Origin: Syntrophus gentianae
GTDB taxonomy: Bacteria > Desulfobacterota > Syntrophia > Syntrophales > Syntrophaceae
DNA: 64,000 bases
Assembly (NCBI RefSeq): GCF_900109885.1
Contig: NZ_FOBS01000004.1
Span: 1 to 64,000 of the forward strand
Direction: 5' to 3'
The notes under the pieces were generated by a model that saw only the letters and a list, made by a program, of their open reading frames with translations, was not told where the DNA came from and did no database searches. Each line of letters opens with the position of its first letter. Position 1 is the first letter of the stretch. Positions 56,382 to 64,000 of this stretch are shown here, in pieces. Both the position numbers and the translations under genes were made by a program.

Positions 56382-56660
56382 GGAAATCCCTCCCTTGAAC
56401 AAAATCGCCGATCTCGGAATTATTGCCGTCATGGGGGTGGCGGAACCGGTTTCTGCCGCCTTCCGGTTTGCAACACCCCTGCAACCTGAAAACAGAATAC
56501 ACCAACAGGGACTTATTCGCTAATAAAACGCCGCAGGAAGTGCAGCAATCCGCAGAAAAATTCCCAGTGAAAGAAATAGGATTTTCTTGGAGAAGAGTTT
56601 GATTTTTCAGCACTTATGATTTAACTTTAGTCAAGTCGCTGCAAAAGGGGCAAAGAAAAA

Positions 56661-57212
56661 ATGAGATATTTGAACTTTCAGGGCCTTCTGCCCAGGCACT
56701 GGCGCATCATGACCGTCTATCAGCGCTTCGAAAGCCTGGTCGCCATGGTGATCACGCTGCTGATTACGATCGTAATCATCGTGACCATCTACCGCTTGTT
56801 CGTCGAGGTGATCGGCGGGCTCGTCCTTGGCGCCTTGGACCCGCTCGATCATCGGGTCTTCCAGACCGTCTTCGGCGAGATCCTGACGGTCTTGATCGCC
56901 CTGGAGTTCAGCCATACCCTTCAGTACGTGGCCACCGGGCAGCAGAGCACCCAGACGAAGGTGATCCTGCTCATCGCCCTGCTTGCCGTGACCAGGAAAT
57001 TCATCATTATGGATATCAAGGAGACAACGGCCGAAACCATGATCGGCCTGGCCGCCATCGCCCTGGCGCTGGGAATCGTGTACTGGCTGTTGCGCGAACG
57101 CGACGATCGTCTCGAACAGGCGCGGGGTCTCTGCAATCCCAGGAGTATATTGAAGGATGCTAAAAGTCGCCCGGAGGATGAGGACAGAGATAAATCCTGC
57201 GGCCATTCATGA
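56661..57212 (+). CDS. PsiE-like small membrane protein
   Basis: A 183-residue protein with four predicted membrane helices, in the PsiE (phosphate-starvation-inducible E) family. Conserved parts include the first helix around MVITLLITIVIIVTIYRL, FGEILTVLIALEFSHTLQYV and the C-terminal LIALLAVTRKFIIMDIKE. The family function is not established. The C-terminal 35 residues are charged. The neighbours do not suggest a specific role. Confidence 0.87.
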   Translation: MRYLNFQGLLPRHWRIMTVYQRFESLVAMVITLLITIVIIVTIYRLFVEVIGGLVLGALDPLDHRVFQTVFGEILTVLIALEFSHTLQYVATGQQSTQTKVILLIALLAVTRKFIIMDIKETTAETMIGLAAIALALGIVYWLLRERDDRLEQARGLCNPRSILKDAKSRPEDEDRDKSCGHS

Positions 57213-57381
57213 ATATCCTGTGGTTCATCCTGCTGAAGTATCCTTTAAAATCTCACCCTTGTTTATTCCAGCATCAGGGATTGCGAACTCGGGGAGATGA
57301 TATCCTGAGCCAAGAGGATCCCTTTCCCATGGAGAATTGTTCTGTTCCAGTATACTCATAACGCCAAAAGGAGGTCAGGCT

Positions 57382-57960
57382 ATGGAACTGCAGGAGGCCA
57401 TTTTTAAAAGACGCAGTGTAAGGAATTTCAGCCCGGACGATGTCACAGACGATCAGTTGCGGCAGATCTTCGAAGCGGTCCGCTGGTCTCCATCCTGGGC
57501 CAATACGCAGGTCTGGGAGTTTGTCGTGGTGAGGGACAAGAAACTGATCCAGGGCGTTACCGCGACCTATTTCGAAAAGAATCCTGCGAAAAAGTGTTCC
57601 CTTGCCGCCTCAGCCCTGATTGTCATCTGCGCAAAAACAGGATTGTCCGGCTGTTACGGCGGGAAGCAAGCCACCAAGCACGCCGACTGGTACATGTTTG
57701 ATCTGGGTATCGCGACTCAGACGTTGTGCCTGAAAGCCTATGAGTTGGGTCTGGGAACGGTCGTCGTCGGCCTCATGGATCATGACGCGTGCAAGAAATT
57801 GATCGGGTTGCCGGATGATTATGAAGTGGCCGCCGTCATTCCCATTGGAAGGTCCGCTGTTGAACTCAAGGAAGGTCCTCCGCGCAAAGCGGTATCCGAA
57901 ATGGTGCATCTCGATATGTTCGGCAGAAAGATGTTTCAGGTTCATCCGGCTAAAGCGTAA
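57382..57960 (+). CDS. Nitroreductase-family FMN protein
   Basis: Flavin-dependent oxidoreductase of the nitroreductase superfamily, 192 residues from the ATG at 57382 (AAAGGAGGT upstream). The N-terminal FKRRSVRNFSPDDV is the FMN-phosphate binding motif, followed by RWSPSWANTQVWEFVVV, the conserved SPSxxNxQPW-type signature, and GLGTVVVGLMDHDAC with the GL.... flavin contact. The substrate is unknown; candidates include nitroaromatics, quinones or flavin recycling. Confidence 0.9.
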   Translation: MELQEAIFKRRSVRNFSPDDVTDDQLRQIFEAVRWSPSWANTQVWEFVVVRDKKLIQGVTATYFEKNPAKKCSLAASALIVICAKTGLSGCYGGKQATKHADWYMFDLGIATQTLCLKAYELGLGTVVVGLMDHDACKKLIGLPDDYEVAAVIPIGRSAVELKEGPPRKAVSEMVHLDMFGRKMFQVHPAKA

Positions 57961-58083
57961 TTAGAGATGGTCGTGATGAGATGGTGTTAAATCAGATGTT
58001 TTCAAGCTTATATCCTTGTCATCCTTGACGGCAAGCAATATCCAAATCTATGGTTTCCCCTTCCTTTCACGGCGCTTATTGCG

Positions 58084-59607
58084 CTATTCCTCCTTCGCCG
58101 GTTTCGCGATGAGGTCGCGGCCTTTCTGGGTAAGACGGTATTTCTGTTTGCTGCTTGTGGGTTTATCCGGGATGGTCATTTCGATCATTCCAGCATTTAA
58201 GGCCGGGATAAGATAAGCCTCCCTAAAGTAGTCTTCATGGCGGAGGGAAAGTGCTTCCTGGATTTCCACGCGTTTCATTTCCCCATTCAGCACCGTCAGG
58301 AGTCTTTTGACTTCCCCGGTGACTTCCCCGGTGACTTCCCCGGTGACTTCCCCGGTGACTTCCCCGGTGATCCCGCCGACGGCTTTGAAGGCCAGATTTG
58401 GTCTTCTTCGGATTTTAACCATAAAGCCATCCGTCAGGGCAAACTCCGGCTCGTCAAGACCGACATTGCGGCAGCGCCTGATCATGTCTCCCGTCCCGGT
58501 ACCCATGCGCTCGATGTACTTGGTCAGATAGAGCGGCTCGGCCAATAAGGGGTTGGATGGCACGGAGCCGTGGGGTTTTCTCAGTTTGGCGAGGGTCAAA
58601 GGCGGGGGGAGGGTGCCGGGGTTCCAGACCTCCAGCCGGTCTGTAAAAAGCATCACCTGCACACTGCCGTTGCTTGTATAGTCCCGATGGGCCACCGCAT
58701 TGACAATAGCTTCGCGAATCACTTCGGGAGGAATTTCGTAGGCCACGGGTGCTTGAACGCTCTGGGCGCGGGTTCCGACTGCCAGATTGATTTTGGAAAG
58801 GACAAAATCAACGGCCTGATCTACCAGGTCGAAGACGGTGCCCTTGTACACCCGATAAAAGGGAATGGGTTTGGCTACTTCAATGCCGTGAAAATGGGCG
58901 CATTTGATCTCCGAGGAAATCAAAAAGCGCTGTGGCTGTTTTCCAAAGAGCAGGACTGCCGCATGGCTCGGTCGCTCCTTATCAAGGAGATTCAGATGGG
59001 TGAGAACCTCTCTGGCCGAGGATTCGTCGGGCAGCGGGAAGCCTCTGGACCGTCTGGCAAGACGCACAAAGGTGTGGATCTTTTCTTCGTCCAGATCGTC
59101 CAGGGTGGCATTTCGGCAGAAGGCGGCGTCAAAGGGTGCTGAGCGGATCAATTCGTTCTCATCGAGGTATTGCACGAGGCTGCCATACAGCGCGGCTACC
59201 AGCTCGGCGGCATTGACAAAGCGGCGCCTTACCACCTGGTCTCCCGCCTCCTTGATCAGGGCCTGCATTTTTTGGGCTTTGCCGCCATCGTCAGCGCCCT
59301 TGACAAAAATAAGACGGTGTTTCCCCAGTGATGTCGCCAGGTCAAATTCCCGGTGGGTCGGAGAGAGACCTTTCTCGTCTTCCTGTCCATACTCCTTTCC
59401 GAATAGTCCTACGTAGATGTCGCATCGTTCCACTTCATGGAGATAAACCTCATCGGCCCGCCGGTCAACGGCGGGCACGTCTTCGAAGAGAAAGACCTCG
59501 CAAAACCGGCGCAGAAGGGGATCTCCCCGGAGATAATCACGCAGTGCCTTGCGCTCCGCTGCAAATTCCTTCTGAACGCTGCTGATGAAAATGCGGATGA
59601 TACTCAT
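58084..59607 (-). CDS. DUF4062 / RecG-C-like ATPase protein with winged-helix end
   Basis: A 507-residue protein. Residues 1-110 match DUF4062 (IRIFISSVQKEFAAERKAL; DIYVGLFGKEYG), a TIR-like fold domain found in signalling proteins. A middle section (about 200-385) resembles the HATPase_c_4 region of RecG-like regulators (PPEVIREAIVNAVAHRDY; GSVPSNPLLAEPL). After a (TGEV)5 repeat (about 415-434) comes a winged-helix end (LSLRHEDYFREAYLIP). It looks like a regulator or defence-related protein. It stands alone; function unknown. Confidence 0.8.
   Translation of the reverse strand: MSIIRIFISSVQKEFAAERKALRDYLRGDPLLRRFCEVFLFEDVPAVDRRADEVYLHEVERCDIYVGLFGKEYGQEDEKGLSPTHREFDLATSLGKHRLIFVKGADDGGKAQKMQALIKEAGDQVVRRRFVNAAELVAALYGSLVQYLDENELIRSAPFDAAFCRNATLDDLDEEKIHTFVRLARRSRGFPLPDESSAREVLTHLNLLDKERPSHAAVLLFGKQPQRFLISSEIKCAHFHGIEVAKPIPFYRVYKGTVFDLVDQAVDFVLSKINLAVGTRAQSVQAPVAYEIPPEVIREAIVNAVAHRDYTSNGSVQVMLFTDRLEVWNPGTLPPPLTLAKLRKPHGSVPSNPLLAEPLYLTKYIERMGTGTGDMIRRCRNVGLDEPEFALTDGFMVKIRRRPNLAFKAVGGITGEVTGEVTGEVTGEVTGEVKRLLTVLNGEMKRVEIQEALSLRHEDYFREAYLIPALNAGMIEMTIPDKPTSSKQKYRLTQKGRDLIAKPAKEE
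58309..58368 (-). repeat. Five perfect 12-bp tandem repeats inside the DUF4062 gene
   Basis: Five identical copies of GACTTCCCCGGT in a row (plus strand), which encode five TGEV units on the minus strand. Each copy is in frame, so gain or loss of copies changes linker length without a frameshift. Repeats of this type are familiar to me from proteins of this class. Confidence 0.95.
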
Positions 59608-59638
59608 GATTCTTCTCCCAGATAACCCAGCCTTTTAG

Positions 59639-59675
59639 AAATTCTTTCAGTGTCTTCAAAATGCTGAAAGAATTT
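59639..59675. repeat. 12-bp inverted repeat between the DUF4062 and ABC genes
   Basis: Arms AAATTCTTTCAG (59639-59650) and CTGAAAGAATTT (59664-59675) with a 13-base loop. It lies 32 bases upstream of the DUF4062 start and downstream of the ABC operon, both on the minus strand. It could end the ABC operon transcript or serve as an operator for the next gene. Confidence 0.6.
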
Positions 59676-59759
59676 ACTCAAAACATTGATTCGCGTCAAG
59701 GATGGCTTGTTGGCCAGGGCTCTGATCCGTCCGATACGGAATGGATGCAGGAAACCGCT

Positions 59760-60881
59760 TCAGGCCATCGTCGCGAGGGTCTTGCGGAAGCGGGCCAGAG
59801 ACAGGCCGAAGAGGGTTGTTCCGATCAGGGCCAGGGTGACAAATTGCGGCCAGACGACGGCGAGGCCGGCGCCGCGATAGAGGATGGCCTGGGCGAGGAT
59901 GACGAAGTGGGTGTTCGGCGCCGCCAGCATGGCGAACTGGACGAACTCCGGCATGCTTTCCCGGGGAGTCACGCTGCCGGAGAGGATCTGCAGTGGCAGC
60001 AGGATCAGCATCATCAGCAGACCGAACTGGGGCATCGAGCGGGCGACGGTGCCGAGAAAGATGCCGAGGGATGTGGTGGCGAAGAGGTGGAGGGCCGCGC
60101 CGGCCAGGAACAGCAGAATGGAGCCTTCGATGGGGACCTCCAGCATCCCCTGAACGACAAAAATCAGCGAACAGGCCGTGGCGGCCAGGACCACCAGCGC
60201 CATGGCCCACACCTTGCCGGCCATGATCTCGAAGGGCGTGACCGGCATTACCAGCAGATGCTCCACGTTGCCGTGCTCCCGCTCGCGGATCAGCGCGGCG
60301 CCGGTGAGAATGATGGAGAGCATGGTGACGTTGTCGATGACCTTCATGACAGCCCCGAACCAGGATTTGTTCAGCTGGGGGTTGAAGCGGGCCCGCAGGG
60401 CCAGATCCACCGGAGGGGTGGGGTTGGCACGATACCCCTGGAGGAAGCTGGAGATCTCGCCCGATATGATGGTCTGGATATAGCCGCTGCCGGTGAAGGC
60501 CTGGCTCATCCGGGTGGCGTCCACGTTGAGCTGGATCGTGGGTGAGCGGCCGGCAAGGACGTCGCGCTGGAAATCGGGCGGGATGTTGATGGCGAAGGTA
60601 TCGAGACCGGCATCCATCCGGGCATCCATCTCCGCCTGGGAAATCAGCGCGGGAGGCAGAAAGTACGGCGGGTAAAAGGCATCGATAATGCGGCTGGAGA
60701 GCGGCGACCGATCCTCGTCCACGATGGCGATGGGCGCCTTGTGCAGCGTTTCGGGCATGGCTGTCGCGCTGACGTAGATCGCCAGGGAAAAGGCGTAGAG
60801 AATCAGGAAGAGTATCACCGGATCGCGCAGGAGGCTGCGCAGCTCTTTGATCCCGAGATGAAAGATGTTGGCGGCGTGCAT
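59760..60881 (-). CDS. ABC-2 type permease (YhhJ-like)
   Basis: A 373-residue ABC exporter membrane subunit of the YhhJ/YbhR type: N-terminal helix (about 22-42), a large external domain (about 45-170) and five helices at the C-terminus. Motifs include GAALIREREHGNVEHLLVMP and LSGSVTPRESMPEFVQ (typical of this group). It looks intact, unlike its operon neighbours. It overlaps nothing and follows the HlyD-ABC fusion by 2 bases, so the operon order is NodT, HlyD/ABC, permease. Confidence 0.88.
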   Translation of the reverse strand: MHAANIFHLGIKELRSLLRDPVILFLILYAFSLAIYVSATAMPETLHKAPIAIVDEDRSPLSSRIIDAFYPPYFLPPALISQAEMDARMDAGLDTFAINIPPDFQRDVLAGRSPTIQLNVDATRMSQAFTGSGYIQTIISGEISSFLQGYRANPTPPVDLALRARFNPQLNKSWFGAVMKVIDNVTMLSIILTGAALIREREHGNVEHLLVMPVTPFEIMAGKVWAMALVVLAATACSLIFVVQGMLEVPIEGSILLFLAGAALHLFATTSLGIFLGTVARSMPQFGLLMMLILLPLQILSGSVTPRESMPEFVQFAMLAAPNTHFVILAQAILYRGAGLAVVWPQFVTLALIGTTLFGLSLARFRKTLATMA

Positions 60882-60883
60882 CG

Positions 60884-62788
60884 TCAGGACTCCTGTTTTC
60901 TGAGCAGGATTGCCCCCAGACCGATGAGGATGGGAACGGCCAGCAGCAGGGGAATGAAGGAGGCGGAGAGATCGCCGAAACCGAGCCCCTTGGAGAAGGT
61001 GCCGCGGGCAACCGTCAGGAAATGGGTAGTCGGATAGATGCGGCCGATCACGGCGCCCGCACCCTCCAGGGAAGAGACCGGATCGTTCATCCCGGAAAAC
61101 TGGACCGCCGGCAGAAGGGTCAGCAACGTTGTGCCGAATAGGGCGGCGATCTGGCTGCGCATGAAGGCCGAGATGACGAGTCCTAGGGCAGTGGCGGCGA
61201 TGACGTATAATCCAGCCGCCGCGGCAAGGGCGAAAAAACTTCCTTTGATAGGCAGGCGGAACACAAAAACAGCCAGGGCGGTCAGGAGCAGAAAGTTCAG
61301 CCAGGCCAGGAGAACATAGGGAATCTGCTTGCCGAGGAGGAACTCCAGCCGGGTAGCAGGGGTGACGTAGAAGTTGACGATGGACCCCAGCTCCTTTTCC
61401 CGCACCACGGCCAGGGCGGTCAGCATGGCCGGCAGGCTCTTTACATCCGGGTTGTAGCGAAAACGGGTCTCGATGGTGGCGGCCCCCGCCGTTGCGGCAG
61501 ATCCGAGGGTCTGCCTGGCCAGATTCGCCAGCCAGTGGGCGTGCATCCCCTGGACATAGCCGCGCACCGTTTCGGCCCGGGTGGGCATGGCCCCGTCGAT
61601 CCAGGCCCCGATGGTGACCGGCGAACCCCGGCGCAGGCTGAAGAAACCGCTCCGTGCGGCCCCGGCCGGACTGGATTTTCCCGCAGGCATTGCCGTCGCC
61701 TCCCCGGGGTCCGTCGTGACCCCTTCCATCCTCTCGTCAGACGCTTCTTCAAGATAGCGGATGAAGGCCTCTTCCAGCGTGGTCACGCCCCGTTTTTCGA
61801 TCAACGCCGCCGGCGCGTCGCTGACGAGCACCCGGCCTGCGTGCATCAGCGAGATCCGGTCGCAGCGTTCGGCTTCGTTCATGAAGTGGGTGGAGATGAA
61901 GATGGTGACCTTGTCCTTGCGGGCCAGGTCGACCATGATCTGCCAGAAGGCATCGCGTGCCACGGGGTCCACCCCCGAGGTCGGCTCGTCGAGGATCAGC
62001 ATCTCCGGACCGTGGATCATCGCCACCGCCAGGGGCAGCGCGGCGGGAAGGCTCTCCATCACTTCTCCCAGGCCGAAGCGCCGGGCCATTTCGTCCACCC
62101 GTGCCGAAATCCGCGCTTCCGGCATCCGGAAGAGGCGCGCATGGAGCACGAGGCTCTGCCGCACTGTCAACTCACTGTAAAGGGAAAAGGACTGGGTCAT
62201 ATAGCCGACGCGCCGCCTTGTCTCGATGTCCTTCGGGTCCACCGGCCGGCCGAAGAGCCGGGCTTCCCCTTCGCTGGCGGGCAAAAGGCCCGTCAGCGTC
62301 TTCATGGTGGTGGTCTTGCCGCAGCCGTTGGACCCCAGGAAACCGAAGATCTCCTCCTGCTGCGACGTCGCGCCCTCCGCGGCCAATGTCGAGGAGCGGG
62401 CCAGACGCTTTTTCGCAACGCCGAATTCGGCCTCGCGCTGCCTGACGATCGCCATCGCTGCCACTTTTTCGCTCTCCCGCTGCAACAGTTGACTGCGGGC
62501 GGTTGCCGTATCGCTTTGCGCCTGCTGCAGCTTCGCCTCGGCCTCCCGCAGCTGCGCCTCGAGTACATCGGTATCCATCAGGGCCACCATCTGTCCGGCC
62601 TTGACGAAATCGCCTTCCCGCACCAGGATTTCCTTGATCCGGCCGGCACTTTTGGCGGACACATCGGTCTCCGTGGCCTCGATCCGTCCGTTTCCACTGG
62701 CCAAGCCTTCATCCCGCCGGACGCCGTAGCGCTGCCAGGCCAATACGGCGACAACGCCGATAACCAGTATCACGACAGATCGGATCAA
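60884..62788 (-). CDS. Fused and internally deleted HlyD - ABC ATPase - ABC-2 permease
   Basis: A single 634-residue frame made from parts of two genes. Residues 1-147 are a HlyD/EmrA-type membrane-fusion N-terminus (membrane helix, then [20 protein letters not shown]). At about 147 it jumps into an ABC ATPase of the RbbA/YhiH class ([15 protein letters not shown] Walker [12 protein letters not shown] Walker B). The signature motif expected between LPL and [10 protein letters not shown] is missing. The permease part lacks its first membrane helix and starts in the external domain ([15 protein letters not shown]). The start is a TTG with AAGGA upstream. An active exporter seems unlikely. Confidence 0.8.
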   Translation of the reverse strand: MIRSVVILVIGVVAVLAWQRYGVRRDEGLASGNGRIEATETDVSAKSAGRIKEILVREGDFVKAGQMVALMDTDVLEAQLREAEAKLQQAQSDTATARSQLLQRESEKVAAMAIVRQREAEFGVAKKRLARSSTLAAEGATSQQEEIFGFLGSNGCGKTTTMKTLTGLLPASEGEARLFGRPVDPKDIETRRRVGYMTQSFSLYSELTVRQSLVLHARLFRMPEARISARVDEMARRFGLGEVMESLPAALPLAVAMIHGPEMLILDEPTSGVDPVARDAFWQIMVDLARKDKVTIFISTHFMNEAERCDRISLMHAGRVLVSDAPAALIEKRGVTTLEEAFIRYLEEASDERMEGVTTDPGEATAMPAGKSSPAGAARSGFFSLRRGSPVTIGAWIDGAMPTRAETVRGYVQGMHAHWLANLARQTLGSAATAGAATIETRFRYNPDVKSLPAMLTALAVVREKELGSIVNFYVTPATRLEFLLGKQIPYVLLAWLNFLLLTALAVFVFRLPIKGSFFALAAAAGLYVIAATALGLVISAFMRSQIAALFGTTLLTLLPAVQFSGMNDPVSSLEGAGAVIGRIYPTTHFLTVARGTFSKGLGFGDLSASFIPLLLAVPILIGLGAILLRKQES

Positions 62789-62827
62789 CCATTTCTTCCT
62801 TGTTAACCTTTTGAATGCAACTTGGCA

Positions 62828-64000
62828 TTAATCGCGTCCTGCCTGATCTTCCGTCCCGCCTCCCAGCGCGGCATAGAGGTTGACACGGCTGGAGAGCAGC
62901 GCCCGCCTTGCCTGAACGACCGTCTGTTCGGCGGCAAACCGGTCGCGCTCCGCATCGAGCACCTCAAAATAAGGTGCCGCACCGCTCTGGTAACGCAATA
63001 CAGCCAGGCGGGCGCGTTCCGCCTGGGCCGCCAGGGTTGCCTGCTGAGCGGCGACTTGATCGGCAAGCCAGTGCCGTTCGGCCAGCGCATCGGCCACTTC
63101 GCGGAAGGCCTCCATGATCGTTCGCTCATAGTCGGCCACTGCCACATTGCGGCGTGCCTCCGAAAGGTCGAGATTGGCCAGATTGCGGCCGCCCTCGAAA
63201 ATCGGCAGGGTCACGCTCGGGACAAAACGCCAGACGCCGCTGCCCGCGGCAAAGAGATCGCTCAATTCGGCGCTGGCGGTGCTTGTGCTTCCAATCAGCA
63301 CGATGCGTGGGAAAAAGGTCGCCCGGGCGGCACCGATGTTGGCATGGGCCGCCTTCAGGCGATGTTCGGCGGCGAGGACATCGGGACGGTTCAGGAGCAG
63401 ATCGGAGGGCAGACCGACGGAGATGTCACGGACAAAACCCGGTTCAATCCGAGACAGAGGCGAGCTTTCCACCGCTGGGGAGACGCCGGTCAGAAGGGTC
63501 AGGGCGTTGCGGTTCTGGTCCCGTGCGCGCAGCAGCACCGCCAGGTTGGCCCGTGCCGAATTGAGCAGGGTTTCCGCCTGGACCGCGTCCAGCTTCGAGC
63601 CGGACCCTACCTCATAACGACGTTTCATGATCCGGTAGGATTCCGCCCGGCTGGCCAGGGTTGACTGGGCAATGCCGACCAGTTCGTCCAGCTCCCGCGC
63701 CAGGAGATAGGTATTGGCGACCTCGGCGACCAGGCTGGTGACGATGGCGCGGCGGGCTTCCTCCGTTGCCAGGTAGGATTCCAGGGCCGCGGCGGAAAGG
63801 TTGCGCACCCGGCCCCAGAAGTCGAGTTCCCAGGCACTGAGGTTGAATGTGGCCGAGTACTGTTCCGAAATTATGGAACGCCCCGTCGGCGACAGGTCAG
63901 CCGGTACTCGGGAGCGGCCTGTGGTTCAACAGCGCTTACGTACGGATAAACCGCCGCCGTCGGCAGGGGCGGCCGTTCATAGGAAGGGGCCAGCGAACAG
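62828..64000 (-). pseudogene. NodT/TolC-type outer-membrane factor, frameshifted and internally deleted
   Basis: Outer-membrane efflux lipoprotein. The main frame is open from about 63925 to 62828. It has the NodT features SAWELDFWGRVRNL, TYLLARELDELVG, LLNRPDVLAAEHRLKAAHANIG and a C-terminal DAERDRFAAEQTVVQAR. Beyond a stop at 63926-63928 the N-terminal lipoprotein part (CSLAPSYERPPLP) continues in another frame up to the window edge. In relatives about 100 residues separate these parts, so a deletion with a frame change is likely. The frame alone (62828-63808) starts with GTG. The 5' end lies beyond the window. Confidence 0.8.

Overview
The window looks like chromosome of a Gram-negative, deltaproteobacterium-type anaerobe. 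I infer something near the Syntrophales; nothing here proves the genus. The inference rests on a proteobacterial replication-origin gene cluster, LPS-core genes (heptose epimerase, KdsB), a type VI secretion system (T6SS), PEP-CTERM surface proteins, a radical-SAM enzyme and polyferredoxin membrane proteins. I saw no rRNA, tRNA, CRISPR array, transposase or integrase.

Layout. (1) 0.4-12.6 kb, leftward: rsmG-parA-parB-dnaA-dnaN-gyrB-gyrA-archease-rtcB. This is the origin region. DnaA-box-like sites lie upstream of dnaA and in the AT-rich dnaA-dnaN gap. recF is missing from its usual place between dnaN and gyrB. (2) 12.7-13.5 kb: a divergent TrmJ-type RNA methyltransferase. (3) 13.9-37.6 kb, rightward: one long T6SS locus in the order tssH, tssM, tssJ, an acyl-CoA-synthetase-like pseudoenzyme, tssB, tssC, an Hcp-like gene, tssK, tssE, vgrG, a separate spike-tip gene, tssF, tssL, a small unknown, tssG, a four-module zinc-ribbon gene, tssA and a large candidate effector. 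(4) 37.7-39.7 kb, leftward with its own promoter: a second spike-like protein, a PAAR-like tip and a zinc-ribbon methyltransferase. (5) 39.8-45.5 kb: a radical-SAM gene divergent from a partner-switching group (SpoIIE-type phosphatase, RsbW-type kinase, STAS antagonist) that surrounds an NCS2 permease with a C-terminal ATPase-like tail. (6) 45.7-48.6 kb: an LPS-core operon (KdnA-like aminotransferase, HldD, KdsB). (7) 48.7-53.6 kb: a large unknown protein and two PEP-CTERM proteins. (8) 53.9-59.6 kb: polyferredoxin and DUF362 proteins, PsiE-like, nitroreductase and a DUF4062/RecG-C-like ATPase. (9) 59.8-64.0 kb: an RND-less drug-exporter operon (NodT, HlyD/ABC, ABC-2 permease) full of internal deletions.

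How it fits together. The T6SS has recognisable counterparts of the core parts: baseplate (TssA/E/F/G/K), sheath (TssB/C), unfoldase (TssH), membrane complex (TssJ/L/M), spike (VgrG, PAAR) and a positional Hcp candidate. It departs from the textbook locus in having a divergent Hcp, a VgrG whose needle tip is encoded separately, a full-length but apparently catalytically dead ANL-fold protein, a zinc-ribbon protein and a probable cysteine-hydrolase effector. That set is the best candidate here for an under-described system. The decayed exporter operon and the permease-ATPase fusion inside the partner-switching cluster are the next most interesting. All calls come from reading the sequence and memory of protein families; no database search was run.
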